The notes under the pieces were generated by a model. That model had not been told where the DNA came from, ran no database searches, and saw nothing but the letters and a program-made list of their open reading frames with translations. A stretch of DNA of 64,000 bases from Methanovulcanius yangii (GTDB taxonomy: Archaea; Halobacteriota; Methanomicrobia; Methanomicrobiales; Methanomicrobiaceae): positions 859,780 to 923,779 of the forward strand of contig NZ_LTBL01000001.1 in assembly GCF_018687785.1 (NCBI RefSeq), given 5' to 3'. Numbering within the stretch: position 1 is the first letter of the stretch; each line of letters begins with the position of its first letter. A program made the position numbers and the translations under genes. This document shows positions 44,715 to 53,401 of this stretch, piece after piece.

Positions 44715-45582
44715 AGCGACCGCACGGGAACGGGTGCACGCCTCCCTGCACCTCGCCCTCGCGGTCTCGCGGTTCCGGTTCTGGATCTATACCGGGGGGA
44801 CCTATGTCGTCGGAGTGGCCCTCGGGATGAACGACTGGGGGATATTCTTCACCCCCGCCTACTACCTCTACCTCCTCTACTTCTTCATCCCGGCAAACAT
44901 CTTCATTTACGGCATAAACGACCTCTGGGACGGTGCGACCGACGGCATCAACTCCAAAAAACAGGAAAAGGAGCACCTCCTCATCGACGGGGAACGCCGC
45001 GACCTCGTCGTCCTCCTCGCCGTCGTCGCCGCGTTATCGGCAGGCCTCCTCCTCGTGCAGGACTGGATCGGGCGGACCCTCTTCCTCGCCTTCCTCTTCC
45101 TTGCCTACTTCTACAGCGCCCCCCCGCTCCGATTCAAGGAGGTCCCCGTCCTCGACTTCTCCTCGAACATGCTCTACATCCTGCCGGGGATCTTCGGGTT
45201 CTACCTCGCGGCAGGCGCCCTCCCCTCATCGCTCCTCATCGCGGCGGGATTCTGCCATATCGCCGCGATGCACATCTTCTCGGCCATCCCCGATATCGAC
45301 TGCGACCGGAAGGCCGGCATCACCACGACCGCGGTATGGGCGGGCTATCGTCCGGCGCTCCTCCTCTGCCTCGTCTTCTGGACACTCTTTGCCGCCATCG
45401 TCCTTTGGCTGGCGGGCGGTCACCCGCTCGCCCTTCCGGTGCTCATCTACCCGGCACTCCCCGCTATCCTGCTCCAGTGTGAGAGCGTCTCCATCGACCA
45501 TGTCTACTGGTATCTGCCGTTCATCAACACCGCTCTCGGGGGACTCGCGTTTGGGGTCCTCGTGTACCTGAAGATGTGGTAA
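44701..45582 (+). CDS. UbiA family prenyltransferase, probable lycopene elongase
   Basis: 293 residues, about eight to nine membrane helices, with the two UbiA Asp motifs NDLWDGATD near residue 77 and DIDCD near 198. In haloarchaea and actinobacteria UbiA-type elongases add C5 units to both ends of lycopene to give C50 carotenoids; this gene's place between crtB and cruF supports that role. A quinone or lipid prenyltransferase is the alternative, but nothing in the operon fits. Overlaps crtB by 14 bases. Confidence 0.8.
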   Translation: MSFAEATARERVHASLHLALAVSRFRFWIYTGGTYVVGVALGMNDWGIFFTPAYYLYLLYFFIPANIFIYGINDLWDGATDGINSKKQEKEHLLIDGERRDLVVLLAVVAALSAGLLLVQDWIGRTLFLAFLFLAYFYSAPPLRFKEVPVLDFSSNMLYILPGIFGFYLAAGALPSSLLIAAGFCHIAAMHIFSAIPDIDCDRKAGITTTAVWAGYRPALLLCLVFWTLFAAIVLWLAGGHPLALPVLIYPALPAILLQCESVSIDHVYWYLPFINTALGGLAFGVLVYLKMW

Positions 45583-45661
45583 CCATGAGAGGCAAGGGGG
45601 AGGGAACACAAAATACGGAGACGAGACGAGAAGGGAAAGCAATGAAAGCAGGGACAGGACC

Positions 45662-46459
45662 ATGAAAAAATCGATAAGAACCCTACACCGTCCGGAGACC
45701 ACCACCATCGTGCTCTTCGCAGGCGTCGCCCTCTTCCTTGCCGGGCTTGCCGTCGTCCGGTTCGGGGAGGGGCCTGCCTACCCGGCAGTCTCGACGGTCT
45801 TCATCCTCGCAATCGCCCTTCCTCCATATGCGGCCATCGTCCACTGGCTTTCATGGCGAAAAGGGCTAGCCCTCGTCGCCCTCCTCTCACTACTCCCGGC
45901 GGCGGTCGAGGGGCTTGCGGTCCTCACCGGCATCCCGTACGGCCATTTCAGCTACTCGGCTGCGCTCGGAAAACTGATCGCTGGCGTCGTCCCAAGAACG
46001 GTTCTTCTGGCATATCCTCCCATCCTCTTTGCAGCGGCGACCATCGCGTCACGGACCGTCCGCTCTGGTCCTGCGCGGGTCCTGCTCGCAGGAGCCATCG
46101 GGCTTGTCATCGATCTCGTCTTCGACCCGGCGGCCGTCCATGCAGGGTTCTGGGCATGGGACGTGCCGGGAGCGTATTACGGTGTTCCCCTGCAAAACTT
46201 CATTGGATGGGCGGTGACCGGCACCATATATGCGGCGATCTTCTTCCTTGTTGCAAAAAAAGAACTTGCACGGGACGGGTGCATCCCGGTGATGGCCCTT
46301 GCGGGGGGATTCTGGACCGTATGCCTCTGGACCGGGTACCTCATCGCGCACGGCCTCTACCTGCCGGTCGTCCCCGGCATCCTGTTGATGATCATGATGA
46401 GCTATATTCTCATCGCCCCATCCTGCCCGTGGGGGGAGGAGGCAGTCAGCGCCGGATGA
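45662..46459 (+). CDS. cruF: CruF-like carotenoid hydratase (bisanhydrobacterioruberin hydratase type)
   Basis: 265 residues with seven or so membrane helices and the CruF-type segments GIPYGHFSYSAALG, DLVFDPAAVHAGFWAWD and YYGVPLQNFIGWAVTG. CruF adds water to the C-1,2 double bonds of the terminal groups, the last step to bacterioruberin. It is separated from the UbiA gene by 79 bases and ends overlapping the converging aldehyde dehydrogenase by 14 bases. Confidence 0.85.
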   Translation: MKKSIRTLHRPETTTIVLFAGVALFLAGLAVVRFGEGPAYPAVSTVFILAIALPPYAAIVHWLSWRKGLALVALLSLLPAAVEGLAVLTGIPYGHFSYSAALGKLIAGVVPRTVLLAYPPILFAAATIASRTVRSGPARVLLAGAIGLVIDLVFDPAAVHAGFWAWDVPGAYYGVPLQNFIGWAVTGTIYAAIFFLVAKKELARDGCIPVMALAGGFWTVCLWTGYLIAHGLYLPVVPGILLMIMMSYILIAPSCPWGEEAVSAG

Positions 46460-47876
46460 GAATGCTCTTCGTTCGGGTGTACTGCTCCAGTGCATCAGCG
46501 CCGTTTTCCCGGCCCACCCCGCTCTTCTTCACCCCGCCGAACGGGACATCAGGAGGGAGGCGGAGGTGCTGGTTGACCCAGACGACACCCGCTTCAAGGG
46601 ACTCCGCCGCCTGAAACGCGGTGTCGAGATCCCTCGTCCAGACTGAGGCACCGAGGCCGTACTCGCTCGCATTTGCGATTGTAACGGCATCATCGAAGGA
46701 GTCCGTCCGCATTACGGGGAGGACCGGGCCGAAGATTTCCTCGCACCAGACCGGTGCCTCGGGGGCGACGTCCGCCATCAGCGTCGGTTCGAAGAACCAG
46801 CCATCCGCACATGCCGCACCACGGGGCGCATCGCCGCCCATAACGATCCGTCCCGCCCCGCACGCCTCGGTCTCACGGACCGCCGATGCGATCCGCTCTC
46901 TCCCTTCAGGGCTGTTCAGGGGACCCATGGTAACCCCCTTCTCCGTGCCGGGTCCCGTGACGATGGCGGCGACCCGTCCCTTCAGGAGCTCCATGAACGG
47001 GACATAGACTGCATCGTCGACGATGAGCCGTTTGACCGCGGTGCAGGTCTGCCCGCAGTTGTAGAACCGGTTCGCTGCGGCGGCTGCGGCGGCGGCCCCG
47101 AGGTCGGCATCCGCACAGACGATCATCGCATCGCTCCCGCCGAGTTCGAGGGTGAGGGGCGTCGCGTGCCGCCCGGCCCGTGCCGCGACCTCCATCCCCG
47201 TTGCGGTGTCGCCGGTGAAGGAGAGATGCCCAAGGTCCGGATGGCACGAGAGGGCGGCCCCCGCCGCAGTCCCGCTCCCCGTCACCACATTGAGGACGCC
47301 CGGCGGGAGGCCTGCACTCTCCATCAGGGCGGCAATCCGCAGCGTCGTTACGGGCGTCGAACTGGCGGGTTTGAGGATCATCGTATTGCCCGCACAGAGG
47401 GCGGGCCCCATCTTCCACGCCGCAATCAGGACCGGCATATTCCATGGGATGATGGCGCCGCATACCCCGACCGGCTCTTTCCGGACGAGGGCATAGCCAT
47501 AGGAGGCAAGCGGCATCGACTCGCCACGGAGAGACCCTGAGATGGAGTGGTAATACTCAAGCACATTCGCACAGCCCTGCACCTCGTTTCGTGCCTCGTG
47601 GAGGGGTTTTCCCTGTTCCTCCGTGAGGGACCGGGCAAGGTCGTCGAGCTGCCCACGTATCAGCCGGGCCGCTTCGCCCAGTATCTTTCCCCGCTGCCGC
47701 GGGTCCATCCTGCCCCATGCGTCCCCTGCTCCCGTCGCCGCATCGAACGCATGGTCGATATCCTCCGCGGTGCCTGCCGGGACATCATCCACGGCTGCGC
47801 CGGTCGCGGGGTTGAGAACCGAAATCCTCCCGCCGCCCGCCGCATCCACCGCTCTGCCGCCCACTCGCATCTGCAT
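46446..47876 (-). CDS. NAD(P)-dependent aldehyde dehydrogenase
   Basis: 476 residues of the ALDH superfamily: GAIIPWNMPVLI, the cofactor loop FTGDTATGMEVA, catalytic Glu in LELGGSD, and the nucleophilic Cys in NCGQTCTAVKR. It is closest in appearance to succinate-semialdehyde/lactaldehyde dehydrogenases, but the substrate cannot be set by eye. In methanogens such enzymes act in lactaldehyde oxidation for F420 or in detoxification. It lies opposite the carotenoid operon. Confidence 0.9.
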   Translation of the reverse strand: MQMRVGGRAVDAAGGGRISVLNPATGAAVDDVPAGTAEDIDHAFDAATGAGDAWGRMDPRQRGKILGEAARLIRGQLDDLARSLTEEQGKPLHEARNEVQGCANVLEYYHSISGSLRGESMPLASYGYALVRKEPVGVCGAIIPWNMPVLIAAWKMGPALCAGNTMILKPASSTPVTTLRIAALMESAGLPPGVLNVVTGSGTAAGAALSCHPDLGHLSFTGDTATGMEVAARAGRHATPLTLELGGSDAMIVCADADLGAAAAAAAANRFYNCGQTCTAVKRLIVDDAVYVPFMELLKGRVAAIVTGPGTEKGVTMGPLNSPEGRERIASAVRETEACGAGRIVMGGDAPRGAACADGWFFEPTLMADVAPEAPVWCEEIFGPVLPVMRTDSFDDAVTIANASEYGLGASVWTRDLDTAFQAAESLEAGVVWVNQHLRLPPDVPFGGVKKSGVGRENGADALEQYTRTKSILIRR

Positions 47877-47988
47877 ACCTGATGCGTATCGCTGTTCAGC
47901 GTGGTAAAATTACCGGCACCGTGCCCGTACGGCGAGGAAAACACTACATGCATCCGGAGGTGGGCGTTCCCGGGATAAAAAAAATAGA

Positions 47989-48423
47989 TCAGGACAGGTA
48001 GGTGCCTTCCGGCTCCTTGTCGAAATCGATCTCGTCCAGGAAGGGCATCAGACATTTCACATAGGGAAGCTTCTTTCCCCCGACTTCCCGTTCCCCTACA
48101 GAGAGAACCGTCACATACAGCGGGAACTCCTCCAGACGCCCGAGAAATGACGGGTCGCTCTCTGATGCGAATTTGATGAAGGAGGTGACGAGCACGAAGG
48201 GACGACAGTCTTCGGGATCGTCAGCATAGGTGGTGAGGTCCGCTTCGTAGGTGGAGGTCTCCGCCAGATCCTTCTCGAAGTAGAGAACCGCCTCAAAACC
48301 ATAACTCTTTGATAATGACCGCAATTCCCGGATATCCTCTTTCTCCCCGGGAACGATACCAAGCGATCCGAACTTCTCCTCTGTGGACTCCCCCGCGATT
48401 CCGTCAAATGATCTTCTCTTCAT
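47989..48423 (-). CDS. Conserved hypothetical protein
   Basis: About 144 residues from ATG 48423 (GAGAGG four bases upstream): a soluble alpha/beta protein with SKSYGFEAVLYFEKD, FVLVTSFIKFA and LPYVKCLMPFLDEIDFD. I recognise no family. In-frame ATGs at 48435 and 48528 would add up to 35 residues, but that stretch overlaps an AT-rich promoter shared with the divergent ferritin-like gene. Function unknown. Confidence 0.65.
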   Translation of the reverse strand: MKRRSFDGIAGESTEEKFGSLGIVPGEKEDIRELRSLSKSYGFEAVLYFEKDLAETSTYEADLTTYADDPEDCRPFVLVTSFIKFASESDPSFLGRLEEFPLYVTVLSVGEREVGGKKLPYVKCLMPFLDEIDFDKEPEGTYLS

Positions 48424-48497
48424 GAAACCTCTCATTTTCAGGTACGGGAGCAGACCTTTTAATGCCTGCCCATTGAGCCTGCCATCATGACACGTGG

Positions 48498-48507
48498 TTA
48501 TAATATT
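48498..48507. promoter_or_regulatory. Bidirectional TATA element
   Basis: TTATAATATT reads as a TATA box on both strands, about 70 bases before the ferritin-like ATG (48574) and about 75 before ATG 48423 on the minus strand. It may drive both divergent genes. Confidence 0.4.
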
Positions 48508-48573
48508 GCTTCCGACAGGTAATTTCATGTAGTTGAACGACAACGCAGAGATGTAATAGGAGGAATAATAAAA

Positions 48574-48876
48574 ATGCCAGAATTTGGATCACCCTTTTCC
48601 GGAATGAAAGCCGACCGCAAACTCACCGACGACGAACTCATCCGTGCGATTCGTTTCATGGTCGCCGCGGAGTACGAGGCCATCCAGTTGTATGTGCAAC
48701 TTGCGGAGTCCACCGACAACAAGCTGGCCCAGGAGGTCCTCCGGGACATCGCAGACGAGGAGAAGGTCCACGCAGGCGAGTTCCTGCGCCTCCTCCACCA
48801 CCTCGCCCCCGACGAGCAGGGCTTCTATGACGAGGGGTACGAGGAAGTCGAAGAAGAGATTGAAAAGATCAAATAA
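48574..48876 (+). CDS. Encapsulated-ferritin-like (EncFtn/demi-ferritin) protein
   Basis: 100 residues, a two-helix half-ferritin. The metal ligands of the Rhodospirillum rubrum encapsulated ferritin (Glu32, Glu62, His65) have exact counterparts at Glu33, Glu63 and His66, in AAEYEAIQLY and DEEKVHAGEF, with the STDN turn between. Such proteins dimerise to make a ferroxidase site and are usually housed in an encapsulin shell. No encapsulin gene is in this window and the acidic C terminus shows no obvious targeting peptide. AGGAGG lies 10 bases before the ATG. Likely role: iron or oxidative-stress protection. A rubrerythrin-like label would also be used by automated pipelines. Confidence 0.85.
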   Translation: MPEFGSPFSGMKADRKLTDDELIRAIRFMVAAEYEAIQLYVQLAESTDNKLAQEVLRDIADEEKVHAGEFLRLLHHLAPDEQGFYDEGYEEVEEEIEKIK

Positions 48877-48893
48877 CTATAAATTTCCTTTTT

Positions 48894-49688
48894 TCAGGAA
48901 GTTTTCAACCGCCGCACCGACAGGTCGAGGTAGGCCGCATCGGTATCGACGCCGATATACTCCCGCCCGAGCGCAAGGGCGGCAAGGCCGGTCGTCGAAC
49001 TGCCGGCAAACGGATCGAGCACCACATCGCCGGGATTGGTGCATGCACTCAGAATCCGGGTCAGAAGGGCAATCGGCTTTTGGGTCGGGTGGCTCCCAAA
49101 GACCTTCTCCGAGCGCTTCGGTGCGGGGATGGACCAGACCGAGCGCATCTGTCGGCCCTCTCGCTTCATCGGGTCGTTCTCATGCCACGAGCCGTGCTTC
49201 ATCTCCTCGTAGTTGAAGGTGTGGCGGGCATCGGGAGATTTGCGGGCCCAGAGAAGGGTCTCGTGGCTGGCGGTGAAGTAGCGTCGCGAGAGATTGGGGG
49301 GAGCGTTCGGCTTGAACCAGCAGATATCGTTGAGGAGATGGAAGCCAGCCTCCTGCAGGGCAAACCCGCAGGCATAGACTGAGTGGTACGTCCCGCTGAT
49401 CCAGATCGTCCCCTCGTCCTTCAGGACCCTCCTGCAGGCGGCGATCCACTCCTCATGGAAGGCGTAGTCCGTCGCAAGCCCCCGGCTCTCATCCCATGCT
49501 CCCTTGTCCACCGGCGCCCGCTTCCCGGATTTGCAGGTGAACCCGCCGTTCGAGAGATTGTAGGGCGGGTCGGCAAAGATCATATCCACGCACCCTTCGG
49601 GCATGCTGTCCATCAGGACGACGCAGTCCGCATGGTAGAGCGTACATCCGTCTGATGCGTAATATGGCTCAAAGGGGGAAAGGGGCAT
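48894..49688 (-). CDS. Beta-class DNA adenine methyltransferase, orphan
   Basis: 264 residues. Motif IV DPPYNLS near residue 41 precedes motif I (VLDPFAGSSTTG near 230), the order of beta-class N6-adenine or N4-cytosine methylases; FGSHPTQKP is also present. The DPPY variant and PPNLSRRYFTASHE resemble DpnA/M.DpnIIB-like enzymes, so a GATC-like target is possible but only a guess. No restriction endonuclease or specificity gene is adjacent, so it is probably an orphan methylase. It converges with the ferritin-like gene. Confidence 0.9.
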   Translation of the reverse strand: MPLSPFEPYYASDGCTLYHADCVVLMDSMPEGCVDMIFADPPYNLSNGGFTCKSGKRAPVDKGAWDESRGLATDYAFHEEWIAACRRVLKDEGTIWISGTYHSVYACGFALQEAGFHLLNDICWFKPNAPPNLSRRYFTASHETLLWARKSPDARHTFNYEEMKHGSWHENDPMKREGRQMRSVWSIPAPKRSEKVFGSHPTQKPIALLTRILSACTNPGDVVLDPFAGSSTTGLAALALGREYIGVDTDAAYLDLSVRRLKTS

Positions 49689-49907
49689 TCACATGAATAT
49701 CTCTGTCATGAGGTTATAAGGGTACGGGAAGATGAAAAACCGGCCGGAAGTCGTTTTGAAAGGCATCTTCCTTCTATTTTCGGTACCGGTTCTTTAAGTG
49801 GCCTCACAAATCGGACTTCCTGTTCATTGCCGCGACCGTACGGCCAAACCTTCCAGGCCCCGGTATTCGTAAGCATCATGTAGTTTCCTTCGAATAGGTA
49901 TGGTGCT

Positions 49908-50516
49908 ATGAATGATCGCAAATCGAACAATGTGCAGGACAAGATGAAGCTGATGGCATCGACCATCACTGCCACGGCAAACGTCATCTCCGACGACGAG
50001 GTGAATGCCTTCATCAGGGAACTGCTCGGCGCAGAACGCCTCTATGTACTTGGAGCGGGACGGTCGGGACTGGTGGCGAAAGCCTTTGCGATGCGCCTGA
50101 TGCACCTCGGTCTCAAATCCTACGTGGTCGGCGAGACGATCACCCCCGCCATGAAGGAGGGAGACACGATCGTCGCGTACTCCGGGTCAGGCGAGACGAA
50201 ATCCATCGCAGAGCTCTGCGAGACCGCAAAGCGAATCGGCGGAAAAATATGCCTGATCACCTCCAACAAGGACTCCCGGATCGGGAGGATCGCCGACTCC
50301 GTCGTCGTTATCGAGAGCCATCGCGATGCGGTGAACGACGAATCGGCTGAGTATGAAGTTCGCCAGATGATGGGCGAACACCGGTCATTCGCCCCACTGG
50401 GAACGATCTTCGAGACAACCGCCATGGTCTTTTCGGATGCCGTCATCTCCGCCATCATGGAGATCATCCATGTTGAAGAGAAGGACCTGAAGGGCCGCCA
50501 CGCAAATATCGAGTAG
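49908..50516 (+). CDS. hxlB: 6-phospho-3-hexuloisomerase
   Basis: 202 residues, a single SIS domain: RLYVLGAGRSGLVAKAFAMR split around the phosphate loop, VAYSGSGETKS near residue 88, and TSNKDSRIG. It interconverts 3-hexulose 6-phosphate and fructose 6-phosphate in the reverse ribulose monophosphate route that archaea use to make ribulose 5-phosphate. The partner synthase is not in this window; a fused Fae-Hps may supply it elsewhere. First of a three-gene run with the aminotransferase and M42 peptidase. Confidence 0.9.
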   Translation: MNDRKSNNVQDKMKLMASTITATANVISDDEVNAFIRELLGAERLYVLGAGRSGLVAKAFAMRLMHLGLKSYVVGETITPAMKEGDTIVAYSGSGETKSIAELCETAKRIGGKICLITSNKDSRIGRIADSVVVIESHRDAVNDESAEYEVRQMMGEHRSFAPLGTIFETTAMVFSDAVISAIMEIIHVEEKDLKGRHANIE

Positions 50517-50528
50517 GAGAGACACACC

Positions 50529-51641
50529 ATGGACACATCACCCCGGATATCCCAGCGTGTGCAGGATGTCGAGATGTCGGGCATCCGCAAGTTCTTCCAG
50601 GAGGCACGACCGGACGCCATCAACCTCGGCATCGGGCAGCCGGACTTCCCCACCCCCGACCATATCAAGGACGCAGCCATCGATGCGATACACCGGAACC
50701 TGACCGGATACACCTTCAACACCGGCGTCTATGAACTCCGCGAGGCCATCTGCGCCAAGTTCGAACGCGAGAACGCCATTGCCTACACCCCCGAACAGGT
50801 GATCGTGACGGCGGGAGCGGGCGAGGCACTCTTCATTGCGATGACGACCCTCGTCGACGAAGGCGACCGGGTCCTCTTCCCGGACCCCGGCTTCGTGAGC
50901 TACGAGGCATGTGCCGTCCTTGCCGGCGGTCGGCCCGAGGGCGTCGCCCTCGACGAGACCCTCCACCTCGATGTCGAGGCCTGCAAGGAACAGATGGACG
51001 GGGCGAAGGTCTTCATCCTCAATTCCCCCGGCAACCCGACAGGCACGGTAGAGGACGCGGAGACCATCCGGGCTATCGTGGAATACGCCGACGATGCCGG
51101 GGTCACGGTCATCTCGGACGAGGTCTACGAGCACTTCATCTATGGAAAGGAACATGCAAGTGCCGCACGGTACGGGGAGAACGTCGTCACCGTCAATGCC
51201 ACCTCAAAGACCTACGCGATGACCGGATGGCGTCTTGGGTACATGGCAGGCCCGGCAGAGGTCGTCAGTCAGGCGGTCAAGGTGCACCAGTACTGCCAGA
51301 CCTGTGCAACCTCCATCTCCCAGTATGCCGCCCTTGCGGCCTATACTGGAGGAAACAACTGCGTACAGGTCATGAAGGACGAATATGCGAAGCGCAGGGA
51401 GATCCTCTACGATGGCCTCAAACGGCTTGGATTCGACTTCCCGAAGCCCGAGGGGGCATTTTACATGTTCGTCCCGATGAGCAGGGAAATGTTTCGGGCG
51501 ATCATCGACGCGGGCGTCGTGATCATCCCCGGCGACGCCTTTGGCAACAACGCCGACAATTACGGCCGCTTCAGCTACGCGGCGTCCCGTGAGCATATCA
51601 ACGAGGCGCTGAACAGGATTTCATCCGTCACACGGGTGTGA
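50529..51641 (+). CDS. Class I/II pyridoxal-phosphate aminotransferase
   Basis: 370 residues, fold-type I aminotransferase: INLGIGQPDFPTP, SPGNPTGTV, the Tyr/Asp pair in VISDEVYEHFIY, and the PLP lysine in NATSKTYAMTGWRLGY near residue 225. Probably an aspartate or aromatic aminotransferase; the exact amino acid cannot be fixed by eye. GGAGAG precedes the ATG, 12 bases after hxlB. Confidence 0.92.
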   Translation: MDTSPRISQRVQDVEMSGIRKFFQEARPDAINLGIGQPDFPTPDHIKDAAIDAIHRNLTGYTFNTGVYELREAICAKFERENAIAYTPEQVIVTAGAGEALFIAMTTLVDEGDRVLFPDPGFVSYEACAVLAGGRPEGVALDETLHLDVEACKEQMDGAKVFILNSPGNPTGTVEDAETIRAIVEYADDAGVTVISDEVYEHFIYGKEHASAARYGENVVTVNATSKTYAMTGWRLGYMAGPAEVVSQAVKVHQYCQTCATSISQYAALAAYTGGNNCVQVMKDEYAKRREILYDGLKRLGFDFPKPEGAFYMFVPMSREMFRAIIDAGVVIIPGDAFGNNADNYGRFSYAASREHINEALNRISSVTRV

Positions 51642-51664
51642 ACAAGGAACAGGAATGTGAGAAT

Positions 51665-52705
51665 ATGGTTCAGGAACTATTACAGAAACTTTCGGATGCG
51701 CACGGGCTGTCCAGCTATGAGGGGAACATCCGGTCAATTATAAAAGAAGAGCTGAAAGGGCACGTCGACGAGTTCACCGAGGACAGTATGGGCAACCTCG
51801 TCGCCATCAAACGCGGCGGCGACTTCAGGGTGATGATCGCCGCCCACATGGACGAGATCGGCCTGATGGTCCAGTACATCGACGAGAACGGCTTCATCCG
51901 GTTCGTCCCCATCGGCGGCTGGTTCGCCCCGGTGCTCTACACCCAGCGGGTCGTCCTCCACGGGAAAAAGGGCGATGTGACCGGTGTCATCGGCGCAAAA
52001 CCGCCGCACGTGATGACACCCGAGGAGCGCAAGAAGGAACTCAAGCTCGAGGACTTCTTCATCGACATCGGGGCATCATCGGCAGAGGGAGTCGCAGAAC
52101 TCGGTATCGAGATCGGCACGCCGGTCACCATCGACCGCGAATACACCCGGCTCGCCGGGACCAGGGTCACCGGCAAGGCCCTCGACAACCGCGTCGGCGT
52201 CGCCATGCTCATCAAGACCCTGAAAGAAGTGAAGACCCCACACACCATCTACGGCGTCTTCACCGTCCAGGAAGAGGTCGGCCTGAAGGGCGCGAAGGTC
52301 AGCGCCTTCACTCTCGACCCCGACTGTGCCATCGCAACCGACGTTACCATCCCCGGCGACCACCCCGGCGTCACCAAAAAGGAAGCCAGCCCGGAGATGG
52401 GGAAGGGGCCGGTCCTCGTCCTCGTGAGCGCCCAGGGGCGCGGCCTCCTTGCCGACTGGCGCATGGCCGACTGGCTCCGCGACACCGGCGAGCGCTGCAG
52501 GATTCCATACCAGCTCGAGGTCGGAACCGGCGGCAACACCGATGCAACGATCATTCATCTCGTGAGAGGCGGCATCCCCAGCATCCCGCTCTCCATCCCG
52601 TCGCGCTACATCCACTCGCCCGTGGAGGTCGTCGACACCGCAGATATTGAGGCTGGCGTCCGCCTCCTTACCGGGGCGCTCGCCTCAAAGCCGGACTTCT
52701 CCTGA
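51665..52705 (+). CDS. M42 family metallopeptidase (deblocking/TET aminopeptidase)
   Basis: 346 residues. Zinc ligands and catalytic Glu are in IAAHMDEIGL, ALDNRVGVAM, and QEEVGLKGA; GTGGNTDATI and RYIHSPVEVV complete the family pattern. These enzymes form dodecameric tetrahedra that trim peptides. ATG 51665 (VQELLQKLSDAHGLSSYEGN) matches the family start; a GTG at 51638 overlapping the aminotransferase stop would add nine residues. Confidence 0.92.
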   Translation: MVQELLQKLSDAHGLSSYEGNIRSIIKEELKGHVDEFTEDSMGNLVAIKRGGDFRVMIAAHMDEIGLMVQYIDENGFIRFVPIGGWFAPVLYTQRVVLHGKKGDVTGVIGAKPPHVMTPEERKKELKLEDFFIDIGASSAEGVAELGIEIGTPVTIDREYTRLAGTRVTGKALDNRVGVAMLIKTLKEVKTPHTIYGVFTVQEEVGLKGAKVSAFTLDPDCAIATDVTIPGDHPGVTKKEASPEMGKGPVLVLVSAQGRGLLADWRMADWLRDTGERCRIPYQLEVGTGGNTDATIIHLVRGGIPSIPLSIPSRYIHSPVEVVDTADIEAGVRLLTGALASKPDFS

Positions 52706-52855
52706 AGTTGCGGCGCATACCCCCATTCAATACACCCCTTTTTCAGAGACGATGCATCTCCCCACCAGCAGGAGTCTTTCCACACTTCCGGTTCACCAGT
52801 TTCGCCCCCTGCACACCGCCGGGTTATCATCGCATCCGCCGCACGCATGCCCACC

Positions 52856-53401
52856 ATGACCCATGCCGCCCTCAGGAATATCTTCAGTCCCGACGGGGAG
52901 ACGCAGGGAGGCTTTGCCGTCGTAATCGCGCCCCGGCCCGCCCTCGTCGCCGCGGCCACTGGCTGCCTCCGCATTCACGGCGACCGGCTCCTCTATGTCA
53001 GCGGCAACTATCCGCCGGTCCTCACCTCCCTCGACCGTGGGGGACGGACATTTCGCGTCCGCCGGGCACTGACCGCCTACCAGCTCCTCTCGATCCTCGA
53101 TGAGGCATGGGCGGAGGAGACGATCATCATCGAACACGACCGCGGCCTCTTCGACGACGCCCCGGAGACGGCCGCGGCCATCGGGCGCGCCTGTGCCGAC
53201 CGTGCATCGGCGGCGACGGTGATCCTCATCGCCCGCCGTCCGGACGAGTATCTCCGCCAGATGATGGTGCGGGCCGCGGCCATCGTCCACCTCCCGCAGA
53301 GGGAGGAGAAGTGCGGTGGTGCACCCGGACGCGATACCGGCCATGCTGCCCGCCGAGTGGCAACACAGAGGAGACAGAACCATGCGCCCCTGGATCTTTG
53401 A
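52856..53401 (+). CDS. RecA-fold-like protein lacking a P-loop, partner of the PolB-like polymerase
   Basis: 181 residues. The predicted secondary structure follows a RecA/RadA core: DRLLYVSGNYP, ALTAYQLLSILDEA, a Walker-B-like strand ETIIIEHDRGLFDD, a helix, then ATVILIARRPDEYLRQMM and AAAIVHLP. The place of the Walker A loop reads APRPALVAAATG, without GKT/S, so ATP binding is probably lost. It overlaps the following polymerase gene (start 53382) by 20 bases. I would not call it an enzyme; a structural partner of the polymerase is the best inference. ATG 52847 is an alternative start. Confidence 0.65.
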   Translation: MTHAALRNIFSPDGETQGGFAVVIAPRPALVAAATGCLRIHGDRLLYVSGNYPPVLTSLDRGGRTFRVRRALTAYQLLSILDEAWAEETIIIEHDRGLFDDAPETAAAIGRACADRASAATVILIARRPDEYLRQMMVRAAAIVHLPQREEKCGGAPGRDTGHAARRVATQRRQNHAPLDL

